From assembly GCF_021513195.1 (NCBI RefSeq), contig NZ_CP090974.1:3050001-3114000 (forward strand): 64,000 bases of DNA. Direction: 5' to 3'. Under the pieces are notes generated by a model, which did not search any database, was not told the origin of the DNA, and saw only the letters and a program-made list of their open reading frames with translations. The stretch comes from Shewanella sp. OMA3-2. Lineage in GTDB: Bacteria > Pseudomonadota > Gammaproteobacteria > Enterobacterales > Shewanellaceae. Below are positions 21,048 through 29,462 of this stretch, in pieces. How positions within the stretch are numbered: position 1 is the first letter of the stretch; every line of letters begins with the position of its first letter. Made by a program: the position numbers and the translations under genes.

Positions 21048-21102
21048 TTTTAGGGAGCTTCGCCCTAAAATTCCCCGTTTAAGCGGGCGCAACCCCGCGC
21101 CC
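21048..21102. repeat. Cluster of three short palindromes, REP-like
   Basis: Three adjoining inverted repeats: TTTTAGGG/CCCTAAAA (21048-21070, loop of 7), CCCGTTTAAGCGGG (21074-21087, near-perfect palindrome) and GGGCGC/GCGCCC (21085-21102, loop of 6). The high GC content stands out from the AT-rich surroundings. It looks like a dispersed intergenic repeat, but only one copy is in this window so that is inference. Confidence 0.45.
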
Positions 21103-21434
21103 ATCTGTTCTGTAGATTACATAGCACTGACTTACTTAATTTGCAGTCAATACTCATTCCATGTGTATTTTGCAACGCATATTAATAATGTGAGTTTAAG
21201 CAACCTGTTATTTAAGCATTATTTCACTCGTACATATAGATTGATTTTTAACTCGGTCATTTAAAAAGAGTAAACGATGCCACTTAAAAAACACGTTTAA
21301 ACGTATTTTTAAAATATAACAATGTAATTTATTAATAACAGATAACCAAGAGGGATATTAGTTTGCTTTATTTATATGCTCACTAATTCTTTTAAAAAAT
21401 TTTATTAAATTATTATTTATTAATAGGTGATAAC

Positions 21435-21545
21435 ATGTCTAAAAGTGAAATGAAAAAACCGGCGTTGACGTTAAAAGAAAAACGTAAGGTAAAAAAAGAA
21501 TCAAATACGATAGAAATAGTAAAACCTAGAAAGAGAAGAGGTTAA
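21435..21545 (+). CDS. Small highly basic protein, 36 residues, function unknown
   Basis: The ATG at 21435 has AGGTG six bases upstream. The frame encodes 36 residues starting MSKSEMKKPALTLKEKRKVK and ending IVKPRKRRG. About 15 of 36 residues are Lys or Arg; there is no hydrophobic segment or Cys. An intrinsic terminator begins nine bases after the stop, so this is a complete single-gene unit. The composition suggests a nucleic-acid or ribosome-associated protein, but that is inference. I recall similar short KEKR proteins in marine gammaproteobacteria but cannot confirm a family. Confidence 0.65.
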   Translation: MSKSEMKKPALTLKEKRKVKKESNTIEIVKPRKRRG

Positions 21546-21553
21546 ACCTGCTG

Positions 21554-21580
21554 GGCGTCGATATTATCGACGCCTTTTTT
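21554..21580 (+). terminator. Intrinsic terminator of the 36-residue gene
   Basis: Perfect nine-base stem GGCGTCGAT/ATCGACGCC with a three-base loop, followed directly by six Ts. Confidence 0.9.
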
Positions 21581-21718
21581 ATACTATATGTAAAGTATGT
21601 GATAAAAATCATCCACTAACACGCAATCGCTTAGAATTATCTACTAGCAAGACAGTGCCTATGCATAACTCAACCTCTATCAACATGTCGACGCTAAGGT
21701 AAATAGCTAAACCACAAT

Positions 21719-21742
21719 AAAAAAAGGCCGCTAAGCGGCCTT
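21719..21742 (-). terminator. Intrinsic terminator after rluB
   Basis: Minus strand AAGGCCGC-TTA-GCGGCCTT followed by a run of Ts, 25 bases beyond the rluB stop. The next gene-sized feature on the plus strand points towards it. Confidence 0.9.
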
Positions 21743-21766
21743 CTTATAGTGTTACTGCGATATATT

Positions 21767-22639
21767 CTAGCTACGTTGACGTGTAGGCTTAGTTTTACCA
21801 CCCACCACTTTCGTTTTACGCACAGCACGACGAATTTTAGCACTTTTCACTTTAGAACGTGAAACACTGTGTTTATCGTGGCCGATTAGTGAACGGGTTT
21901 CAGCCTCTAAGCTAGCCAGTTGACGCAAATAGTTCACTTGATCTAAAGAAAGCTCTAACCAACCGCCACGTGGCAGTGATTTAGGTAACTCAATCATGCC
22001 ATAGCGAATACGGATAAGGCGGCTTACTTGTATTTCTTGTGATTCCCATAAACGACGTACCTCGCGGTTACGACCTTCACGTAATGTTACATGCCACCAC
22101 TGGTTTATACCTTCACCGCCGGCAGGTTTAACACTATCGAACATGGCTGGGCCATCTTCTAAGGTCACGCCAGTACGTAAACGTTGCACCGCAGCCTCTG
22201 GTACTTCACCAAAGGTACGCACCGCATATTCACGCTCAACTTCATTCGATGGATGCATTAAGCGGTTAGCTAACTCACCATCTGAGGTAAATAACAATAA
22301 ACCTGAGGTGTTAATATCTAAACGTCCAACCGCAACCCAGCGAGAGTCACGCATGTTAGGTAAACGTTCAAACACCGTTGGACGGCCTTCAGGGTCTTTG
22401 CGCGAACAAATTTCACCTTCAGGTTTGTGGTACGCCAACACACGACAAATAACTTCGTCTACTGACTTTAATGCAATCGCACGTCCATCGATACGTATTT
22501 TAGCACTTGCCTCAACACGATCGCCAAGATTAGCAATTTCACCATCAATACTAACTCGGCCTGCAGCAATCCATGCCTCCATCTCACGACGGGAGCCATG
22601 GCCTGCACGGGCCAAGACTTTCTGCAACTTTTCGCTCAT
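21767..22639 (-). CDS. rluB: 23S rRNA pseudouridine(2605) synthase
   Basis: Makes pseudouridine 2605 in 23S rRNA. An N-terminal S4 RNA-binding domain ([22 protein letters not shown]) is followed by the RsuA-family catalytic domain with [28 protein letters not shown] (read in parts) and the active Asp in GRLD. The C-terminus is a basic tail rich in Lys and Arg, usual for RluB. Overlaps the scp operon: its start is five bases after the scpB stop. Confidence 0.95.
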   Translation of the reverse strand: MSEKLQKVLARAGHGSRREMEAWIAAGRVSIDGEIANLGDRVEASAKIRIDGRAIALKSVDEVICRVLAYHKPEGEICSRKDPEGRPTVFERLPNMRDSRWVAVGRLDINTSGLLLFTSDGELANRLMHPSNEVEREYAVRTFGEVPEAAVQRLRTGVTLEDGPAMFDSVKPAGGEGINQWWHVTLREGRNREVRRLWESQEIQVSRLIRIRYGMIELPKSLPRGGWLELSLDQVNYLRQLASLEAETRSLIGHDKHSVSRSKVKSAKIRRAVRKTKVVGGKTKPTRQRS

Positions 22640-22644
22640 TAGTA

Positions 22645-23267
22645 TTACTCTTTAGTTTGCTCTTTCGAGACTTGCTCTTGCGAGGTTTGTTCCACATTCT
22701 GTGGTGCCTGTTGGGCTTTTTCAAACATCGCTTGAAGTGACTCAATATCATTTAGCTCAGGTAAATCAGCTAACTTGTTTAAGCCAAAATAAGATAAAAA
22801 ATCTATGGTGGTTGCATACAGTGCTGGTCTACCCGGCACCTCTTTATGTCCGACCACTTTTATCCAATGTCTATCAGCTAAACTTTTTATGATGTGACTG
22901 CTGATCGCCACACCTCTTATTTGTTCAATATCGCCCGGGTAACGGGTTGTCGATAGGCAATCACGGCTAAGGTTTCCATGGTTGCACGAGAATACTTAGG
23001 TGCTTTTTCTTGCCACAGAGGCTGTAAAAAAGGGCTGAGTATTTCTTGAGTTTGAAAACGATATCCACCAGCAACTTGCACCAGTTGAACACCGCGTTCT
23101 TGGTATTCTTGCTGTAATTCATCGACAGCGGCTTTAATTTTCACCCGTGACACATTGAAATCTGCCAGTACAGTTTCTTTCAACGCTTTAATGGTCATCG
23201 GCTTGGCTAATACAAATAAACTGGCTTCGATTAATTGCTTTAATTGAGTCGGGTTTATTTGCATCAT
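22645..23267 (-). pseudogene. scpB: Segregation and condensation protein ScpB, frameshifted as read by one missing G (probable base-call error)
   Basis: Winged-helix partner of ScpA in the SMC-kleisin condensin. The N-terminal part ends ...LAVIAYRQPVTR, then the frame runs to a stop at 22917. The rest (VAISSHIIKSLADRHWIKVVG, GRPALYATT) is in another frame. Adding one C to the plus-strand CCC at 22934-22936 gives TRGDIEQIRGVAISS, the family signature, and 207 residues in all. Its start lies 19 bases after scpA. Confidence 0.92.
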
Positions 23268-23286
23268 GGTTTACGCTTCTTTAACA

Positions 23287-24075
23287 TTACTTGGCTTTAA
23301 TATAAATGGTGGCAAAAGGTTCGTTCTGCACCACGTCTACTAATAACTCTTTAATTAATTCCATTAGCGCTAAAAAACTCACCACAACACCGGCACGGCC
23401 TTCTTCAAAATCAAATAACTGCTCAAAATGCAGGTATTCATTACTGGATAGCTTAGCTAAAATTTGGCTCATTCGCTCTCGAGTAGACAGCTGCTCGCGC
23501 TTTACGTGGTGATCTTCGCTCGCATCAATACGTTTCAGTACCTCACCAAATGCACGTGCTAATTCTAACAAGGTCACATCGGGTGGCACAATAATAGGTT
23601 TGATATTGGGCGCTTTCGCTGCACTGACTTGAAACACATCACGCTCTAGCCGCGGTAATTCATCAATATCTTGTGCAGCCTGTTTAATCACTTCATAGGC
23701 TTTTAATTGACGAATAAGTACAACCCTAGGGTCTTCCTCGTCATCGTTTTCTGTGACCATTTTGGGTAACAATAAACGTGATTTTATTTCAGCTAACGTT
23801 GCCGCCATAACTAAATAATCAGCAGCCAGCTCAATTCTAGCCTCAGTTAATACTTCAATATAAAGTAAATATTGCTGAGAGATTTGCTGAATGGGTAAAT
23901 CAACCACATCCAACTTTTGCTTACGAATTAAATATAAAAGTAAATCTAACGGTCCTTCAAATGACTCTAGAAATACCTCTAATGCTTCAGGGGGAATAAA
24001 TAAATCAATGGGCATAGCGTCTAGCGCTTTACCGCGAACAATCGCTAATGGAAGGCTTTGTTGATGACCCTGCAT
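23287..24075 (-). CDS. scpA: Segregation and condensation protein ScpA (kleisin)
   Basis: Kleisin subunit bridging SMC heads. The N-terminal motif FEGPLDLLLYLIRKQKLDVVDLPI and a C-terminal winged-helix region (RAGVVVSFLALMELIKELLV) are typical. 262 residues, with about 30 residues ahead of the family core. Cotranscribed with scpB and rluB, an arrangement common in gammaproteobacteria. Confidence 0.93.
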   Translation of the reverse strand: MQGHQQSLPLAIVRGKALDAMPIDLFIPPEALEVFLESFEGPLDLLLYLIRKQKLDVVDLPIQQISQQYLLYIEVLTEARIELAADYLVMAATLAEIKSRLLLPKMVTENDDEEDPRVVLIRQLKAYEVIKQAAQDIDELPRLERDVFQVSAAKAPNIKPIIVPPDVTLLELARAFGEVLKRIDASEDHHVKREQLSTRERMSQILAKLSSNEYLHFEQLFDFEEGRAGVVVSFLALMELIKELLVDVVQNEPFATIYIKAK

Positions 24076-24209
24076 AGCGCTCCGTTTGTTATGATTATTA
24101 ATAAGTAATGATTGTTTTTTCGCCCAATAAAATGAGAGGCTGAAAGCAAACGCGCGATTATACGCATTAATGGGTAAGGATTAAACAATTATCTATTACA
24201 TAACCCAGG

Positions 24210-24830
24210 CTATTCAAATGCTGCCGTATCACCTGCACCATAGCGCAGTATATTGATCTCGCCTTCTGACATATCAATCACGGTTGTTTGCTTTTCAGGC
24301 AAGTAACCACCCAATACGATACCTTCAACTTGATGCTCAAGAATATCGCGAATATGTTCTGGATCAGACTCAGCATGCTCTTCATTTGGCATAACTAAAC
24401 TGGTCGACATTAAAGGCTCACCCAAGGCTTCTAATAACGCTTGTAAAATCAAGTTATCCGGTACACGAATACCAATGGTACGTTTTTTCTCACACTGTAA
24501 ACGGCGAGGCACTTCTTTACTGGCTTTAAAGATGAAGGTGTACGGGCCAGGAGTACAGCTTTTTAGCAAACGATAAGCTTGATTATCTACTTTGGCGAAA
24601 TTAGCTAGTTCAGATAAATCACGGCACATCAGCGAAAAATTTTGATCATTATCAATCTGGCGAATGCGAGCCATACGTGTCATTGCATTTTTATCGCCAA
24701 TCATACAACCCAGCGCATAGCCTGAGTCGGTTGGGTAAACGATAACCCCACCCTGCTTTAAAATTTCCACAACTTGATTGATTAATCTGGCTTGTGGGTT
24801 TTCTTCATGTATATAAAAAAATTGGCTCAT
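24210..24830 (-). CDS. yciO: YciO family protein, Sua5/YrdC-like
   Basis: Member of the Sua5/YrdC fold family that includes the tRNA threonylcarbamoyl-AMP synthase; the exact role of YciO is less settled. The sequence begins MSQFFYIHEENPQARLINQ, almost as in E. coli, with the ATP/nucleic-acid motif KQGGVIVYPTDSGYALGC. The ATG at 24830 is chosen over 24866 because homologues start there and it overlaps the rnm stop (TAATG), implying translational coupling. 206 residues. Confidence 0.92.
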   Translation of the reverse strand: MSQFFYIHEENPQARLINQVVEILKQGGVIVYPTDSGYALGCMIGDKNAMTRMARIRQIDNDQNFSLMCRDLSELANFAKVDNQAYRLLKSCTPGPYTFIFKASKEVPRRLQCEKKRTIGIRVPDNLILQALLEALGEPLMSTSLVMPNEEHAESDPEHIRDILEHQVEGIVLGGYLPEKQTTVIDMSEGEINILRYGAGDTAAFE

Positions 24831-25686
24831 TACCGTTCCATCCAAGATTCCGATTGCCAAACCCAAGTCACTCCTTGGGGTTGATATAAATTTTTACCTA
24901 ATTCTATCCAGTTGCTTATAAAGTGAAAATCACTGCCCAACGAACCGAGTAACTGGTGTTGATGGCATAAAGCAAGTAAGTTATTGCGATCATCAATCGT
25001 TTGTTGACCGAGTACGACTTCCATCGCATCGCCACCCGCTTCAGCAAAGTCTTTGACTAATTTTTTAAGCCACTTTGCCGAGAGTTTATAACCGCTTGGG
25101 TGCGCTAATGCCGCAACGCCACCGGCTTGATGGATAACATTTATCGCATTGGCCATATCGCCCCAATTATTAGGGACATAACCTGTTTTACCCGGGCGAG
25201 GTAGCGCTTGAACACGCTGGGCATATCGCTGGCATAGCCATTTTCAGCCAACCACCTAGCATAATGTCCACGACTTAATGCCGCATCACCAGCAATGGCT
25301 TTCGCGCCTTCATAAGCGCCTTCAATACCTGCTTTTGCCAAACGTAAGCCAATCTCTTGGGCACGAACTTCGCGCAGTTCACGTTGTGATGATAAAAACT
25401 CAAGCAACGCAGGCTGAGTTTTATCAATATTTAAACCGACTATGTGAATGTCAAAATTATTCCAACGGGTGGATATTTCGGTGCCATCAATCAAATTTAA
25501 TGGTTGAGCTTGTTGATTATTAAATGCATGTGCTTCCGCTAAGCCACCAACAGTGTCGTGGTCAGTAATCGATAGCATTTGCACGCCTTTTTCAAGCGCG
25601 CGAGCAACAAGTTCTGACGGTGACAACATGCCGTCTGATGCAGTGGTGTGGCTGTGTAAATCGGCCAAGATAGATTCAGTATTCAT
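24830..25686 (-). pseudogene. rnm: PHP-domain 5'-3' exoribonuclease (RNase AM), frameshifted as read by one missing G (probable base-call error)
   Basis: PHP-family nuclease (formerly TrpH/YciV) that matures 5' ends of rRNA and degrades short RNAs. Metal motifs DLHSHTTASDG and ITDHDTVGG sit in the N-terminal frame, and GGVAALAHPSGY and LGSDFHF in the C-terminal frame. The break follows VFKRYLAR. Adding one C to the plus-strand run at 25191-25193 restores YLARGKTGYVP and 285 residues. The start ATG at 25686 is preferred over 25734. It sits between yciO and the divergent trp operon as in E. coli. Confidence 0.9.
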
Positions 25687-25887
25687 GCAGTTATTGTACT
25701 TGATACTCCAAATAAAAGCTTTGGGTATGTGCAAATAAATCGCTAATTAAGAGCAGGATACCGCAATAAAACCATTAATTAGCAAATCTATATGTTAATT
25801 ATTCAAATAATGAATAATATTCAATTGACATTAAGCGCCAGCTAAGGTTTCCTATAGGCACTAAAACACATTAATTAGATGACACGC

Positions 25888-25956
25888 ATGACACTCTTTA
25901 TCGCTTCTCAAAACATTACATGGTGGTGGCACTTCCCAAATTATCGGGTTGTGTGA
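25888..25956 (+). CDS. trpL: trp operon leader peptide with three consecutive Trp codons
   Basis: The reading frame MTLFIASQNITWWWHFPNY ends after 22 residues, with TGG TGG TGG at 25921-25929. It is followed by a strong hairpin before trpE. Ribosome stalling at the Trp codons when charged tRNA-Trp is scarce would let the antiterminator form. An in-frame ATG at 25879 could add three residues; neither start has a strong ribosome site. Confidence 0.9.
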   Translation: MTLFIASQNITWWWHFPNYRVV

Positions 25957-25990
25957 AGCGTTGCGCTCATTTTAATAGAGACAAAATTTT

Positions 25991-26027
25991 ACAAGAAAGC
26001 CCGCAGAGATGTGGGCTTTCTTGTTAT
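25991..26027 (+). terminator. trp attenuator hairpin
   Basis: Perfect 12-base stem: ACAAGAAAGCCC (25991-26002) and GGGCTTTCTTGT (26013-26024) with a ten-base loop. The following T-tract is interrupted (TTATTT overlapping the stem end). CGGGTT at 25945-25950 near the leader stop can pair with AGCCCG at the left arm as part of an antiterminator; this pairing is inference. Confidence 0.8.
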
Positions 26028-26143
26028 TTGGCCCATGCTCAGAAGCTGAATAACTCTAACAATTTAGCGATGTATTTATTTAAGCGGTAATTAATTACCC
26101 TTTTGATAATGCACTCGATACAGAATTAAACGAAGGCAGTACT

Positions 26144-27706
26144 ATGAAACATGACCAAATAGCCCAGGTTAACACGGTAAAACAACCATTAACCTATCAT
26201 GCAGATCCTTTAAGCCTTTATGAGCACGTCACCCAGAATGCTCCCCATACTATGTTGTTAGAATCAGCAGAGATTGAGAGTAAAGACCATCTTAAAAGTA
26301 TTGTATTAACCCACGCAGCGTTAATGATTCGGTGCGATAGTTATCAACTAACCTTTACCGCCTTAAGTGCCAATGGCTTAGGTTTACTTAGCCCTATAGA
26401 GGCATACTTTGCAGCACAGTTTAATAGCCAAAATCAGTTAACCGATAACCGCTTAGTGATTCAATTATCCAAGGCCACTAGCCTGCAAGATGAAGATGCT
26501 CGATTAAAGTCAACCTCTCCACTTGATGGTTTACGCGCTCTGGTTAACCATATTCACACCGACACACAACCTCAATTTGAAGACTTATTTTTAGGCGGCG
26601 TACTTGCTTATGATTTAATTGATACCGTTGAGCCATTGCCTATGGTGCCAAATGCCAGTAACGAATGTCCTGACTATTTATTTTACCTCGCTGAAACCCT
26701 TATCTTAATTGATCACAAGCTACAAAAAGCCGATATCATCAGTCAGCAGTTTAATCAGGATGCTGTCATCACATCACAGCTGGTAGCGCAACGTCAGCAA
26801 GTGATAACCCAATGTCAAACAATTGCCGCACCTAAACCATTAGTGACTATCAATACCGCTGAAACGGTTAACATTAGTGATGAAGAATATAAAAAGACCG
26901 TTATCGATTTGAAAGAGCACATTGTAGCCGGTGATATTTTTCAAGTGGTGCCATCACGTAGCTTTAGTTTACCTTGCCCCAATACACTCGGCGCTTATCG
27001 TGCATTACGTAAAACTAACCCTAGTCCTTATATGTTTTATTTTCGTGGTGCTGATTTTACCTTATTTGGCGCTTCACCTGAGTCCGCTCTGAAATATGAA
27101 GCGGCCACTAATCAAGTTGAAGTTTATCCCATAGCGGGCACTCGAAAACGCGGCAAAACAGCAGAAGGTGAAATTGACTTTGATCTAGACAGCCGTATTG
27201 AACTTGAACTGCGCTTGGATAAAAAAGAGTTATCTGAACACCTTATGCTAGTCGACTTAGCCCGCAACGATATTGCCCGTATCAGCCAAAGTGGTAGCCG
27301 CAAAGTCCCTGAGCTTCTAAAAGTAGACCGTTACTCACATGTGATGCATTTAGTCAGCCGCGTAACCGGCCAATTAAGAGTAGATTTAGACGCCCTACAC
27401 GCCTACCAAGCTTGTATGAACATGGGTACCTTAGTCGGCGCGCCAAAAGTACGCGCATCGCAACTGGTCCGCCAGGCCGAACAAGCGCGCAGAGGCAGTT
27501 ATGGCGGCGCTGTGGGTTACTTAAATGGCCTTGGCGATATGGACACCTGCATTGTGATCCGTTCAGCTTTTGTCAAAAATGATATTGCCCATATTCAAGC
27601 TGGCGCAGGTGTGGTATTTGATTCAGATCCGCAAGCCGAAGCCGATGAAACCCGCCAAAAAGCACAAGCTGTGATCACCGCAATTAAATTAGGAGGCGGC
27701 CTATGA
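26144..27706 (+). CDS. trpE: Anthranilate synthase component I
   Basis: Makes anthranilate from chorismate using ammonia from TrpG, the first step of tryptophan synthesis. The N-terminal LLES motif (TMLLESAEIES) is the tryptophan feedback site. C-terminal chorismate-binding motifs include VVPSRSFSLPCP, FGASPESALKYE, IAGTRKRGK, LVDLARNDI and GAPKVRA. 520 residues. GAAGGCAGT precedes the ATG. First structural gene after the attenuator; overlaps trpG by four bases. Confidence 0.97.
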   Translation: MKHDQIAQVNTVKQPLTYHADPLSLYEHVTQNAPHTMLLESAEIESKDHLKSIVLTHAALMIRCDSYQLTFTALSANGLGLLSPIEAYFAAQFNSQNQLTDNRLVIQLSKATSLQDEDARLKSTSPLDGLRALVNHIHTDTQPQFEDLFLGGVLAYDLIDTVEPLPMVPNASNECPDYLFYLAETLILIDHKLQKADIISQQFNQDAVITSQLVAQRQQVITQCQTIAAPKPLVTINTAETVNISDEEYKKTVIDLKEHIVAGDIFQVVPSRSFSLPCPNTLGAYRALRKTNPSPYMFYFRGADFTLFGASPESALKYEAATNQVEVYPIAGTRKRGKTAEGEIDFDLDSRIELELRLDKKELSEHLMLVDLARNDIARISQSGSRKVPELLKVDRYSHVMHLVSRVTGQLRVDLDALHAYQACMNMGTLVGAPKVRASQLVRQAEQARRGSYGGAVGYLNGLGDMDTCIVIRSAFVKNDIAHIQAGAGVVFDSDPQAEADETRQKAQAVITAIKLGGGL

Positions 27707-28359
27707 AAAACTCAAACGGCTTAGATAAACAACACGCCAATCAATACACTCAAAAAATGAAACTGTATTTACTCGATAATTTTGACTCATTTACCTATAA
27801 CCTGGTTGATCAATTTAGAAGCCTAGGTTTCGAAGTGGTTATTTACCGTAACGATGTTAGCGCCGAATATTTGGCAGACAAACTGCTCAATGAAACTCAG
27901 CAAGCTGCATTGGTATTATCACCTGGCCCTGGTGCGCCCCACGAAGCAGGCTGTATGATGGCATTAATTGGTAAAGTGGCGGGCAAAGTACCTATGCTAG
28001 GTATTTGTTTAGGTCACCAGGCGATGGTCGAATATTACGGCGGAAAAGTAGCGCGCGCGCCTTTTGTTGTCCACGGTAAAGCCAGCCCGACCATTCATAA
28101 TGGCCAAGGGGTATTTGCCAACCTTCCCTCGCCATTACCGGTGGCGCGTTATCACAGCTTAGTGGCAACAAAAGTACCTGATTGTCTTGATATTATTGCC
28201 ACCACAGATGACATGCCAATGGCAATTTTACATGATGATCATAAAGCGGTTGGATTTCAATTTCATCCAGAGTCAATTTTAACCACCCTTGGCAGTCAAT
28301 TGCTGACCCAAACACTGGCGTATTTAACCACTACCTCTATGTCTCAAGGAGGCCAATAA
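27703..28359 (+). CDS. trpG: Anthranilate synthase component II (glutamine amidotransferase)
   Basis: Class I glutamine amidotransferase supplying ammonia to TrpE. The nucleophile Cys is in GICLGHQAMVEYYGG and the His/Glu pair in FQFHPESILT. An AGGAGG site seven bases before the ATG at 27703 decides for the upstream start, giving an 18-residue leader before the usual MKLYLLDNFDSFTYN. It is separate from trpD, not fused to it as in E. coli. Confidence 0.95.
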   Translation: MKNSNGLDKQHANQYTQKMKLYLLDNFDSFTYNLVDQFRSLGFEVVIYRNDVSAEYLADKLLNETQQAALVLSPGPGAPHEAGCMMALIGKVAGKVPMLGICLGHQAMVEYYGGKVARAPFVVHGKASPTIHNGQGVFANLPSPLPVARYHSLVATKVPDCLDIIATTDDMPMAILHDDHKAVGFQFHPESILTTLGSQLLTQTLAYLTTTSMSQGGQ

Positions 28360-29456
28360 TGTCTACCACAGCGCAAACCTTGCCGACACACAAAGAGTCA
28401 ATGCGGCCGCTACTCGATACCTTATATCAAGGTAATGCGTTAACTCGTCAGCAAAGCGCCAGCTTATTTGCCAGCATAGTGGCAGGTGAGATGGATGCCG
28501 TCACTATGGCAGGAATGTTAGTTGCCTTAAAAATGCGCGGCGAAACCATAGATGAAATTACCGGCGCAGCAGATGCATTACGCCAAGCAGCAAAAGTTTT
28601 TCCTCGCAGTAATCAATCTATTATTACTGGCGTAGTTGATATTGTTGGTACGGGTGGTGATGGATTTAATACGATTAATATATCCACGACAGCGGCGTTT
28701 GTTGCCGCTGCAGCAGGCGCTAAAGTGGCTAAACACGGTAATCGCAGCGTAACAAGCAAGTCAGGTTCATCAGACTTACTTGCCCATTGCGGCATTGGGC
28801 TAACCATGACCCCAGAGGCATCAAGTCACAGTGTCGACACCCTAGGGTTATGTTTCTTATTTGCGCCACATTACCATGCCGGAGTTCGCCATGCAGTGCC
28901 AGTTCGTCAAATGCTTAAAACTCGCACCATATTTAACATTCTTGGACCACTGATTAATCCGGCAAAGCCTGAATTTATGTTACTTGGGGTGTATTCACCT
29001 AAATTACTGGCTCCTATCGTTAATGTGCTTAATGCATTGGGCGTAAAACGCGCCATGGTTGTTCATGGCAGTGGCCTAGATGAGGTCGCTTTACACGGCG
29101 AGACTCAAGTGGCTGAGCTCAATAATGGCGCTATTCGCTTTTATACCCTAACACCTGAAGAGTTAGGCGTCACCAGAGCGGATATCAGTTTATTAACCGG
29201 CGGTGAACCAAGTGAAAATGCGCAAATAACTCAAGCAATTTTACAGGGTAAAGGCCAAGCTGCACAACGTGATGCCGTGGCAATTAATGCCGGCTGCGCA
29301 TTATATATCAGTGGCGTTGTTGACTCAGTACAAGCCGGTACCCAGTTAGCATTAGCGACCTTGGCAAGCGGTAAAGCGTTCCAAGTACTGACACAATTAG
29401 CCGCCATAAGCCAAGCCACTGAGTCAACTCAAGTGCACGCTAACACTCAAGGGTAA
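28359..29456 (+). CDS. trpD: Anthranilate phosphoribosyltransferase
   Basis: Transfers phosphoribosyl from PRPP to anthranilate. The PRPP site DIVGTGGDGFNTINISTTAAF and the segment AKHGNRSVTSKSGSSDLL are unmistakable. 365 residues. Starts on the last base of the trpG stop (TAATG), so translation is coupled; AGGAGG lies upstream within trpG. Confidence 0.96.
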   Translation: MSTTAQTLPTHKESMRPLLDTLYQGNALTRQQSASLFASIVAGEMDAVTMAGMLVALKMRGETIDEITGAADALRQAAKVFPRSNQSIITGVVDIVGTGGDGFNTINISTTAAFVAAAAGAKVAKHGNRSVTSKSGSSDLLAHCGIGLTMTPEASSHSVDTLGLCFLFAPHYHAGVRHAVPVRQMLKTRTIFNILGPLINPAKPEFMLLGVYSPKLLAPIVNVLNALGVKRAMVVHGSGLDEVALHGETQVAELNNGAIRFYTLTPEELGVTRADISLLTGGEPSENAQITQAILQGKGQAAQRDAVAINAGCALYISGVVDSVQAGTQLALATLASGKAFQVLTQLAAISQATESTQVHANTQG

Positions 29457-29462
29457 TGCCAA

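Larger units (their letters stand above)
20073..21434. other. Gene-poor AT-rich stretch of about 1.36 kb
   Basis: No convincing protein gene. It holds a possible tRNA promoter (near 20111), a triple 15-bp tandem repeat (20455-20499) and a compact cluster of palindromes (21048-21102). The right half is very AT-rich and leads into the 36-codon gene at 21435. A 23-codon hydrophobic reading frame at 21011-21082 overlaps the palindromes and is probably not a gene. Confidence 0.6.

Noticed and set aside
21011..21082. 23-codon hydrophobic peptide gene
   Set aside because: Weak ribosome site and the second half is made of the palindrome cluster, so it is more likely chance.
22143..22655. 170-codon open frame antisense to rluB
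   Set aside because: Composition follows the opposite strand of a clear rluB gene; no ribosome site or family resemblance. Other long antisense frames in this window were dismissed for the same reason.
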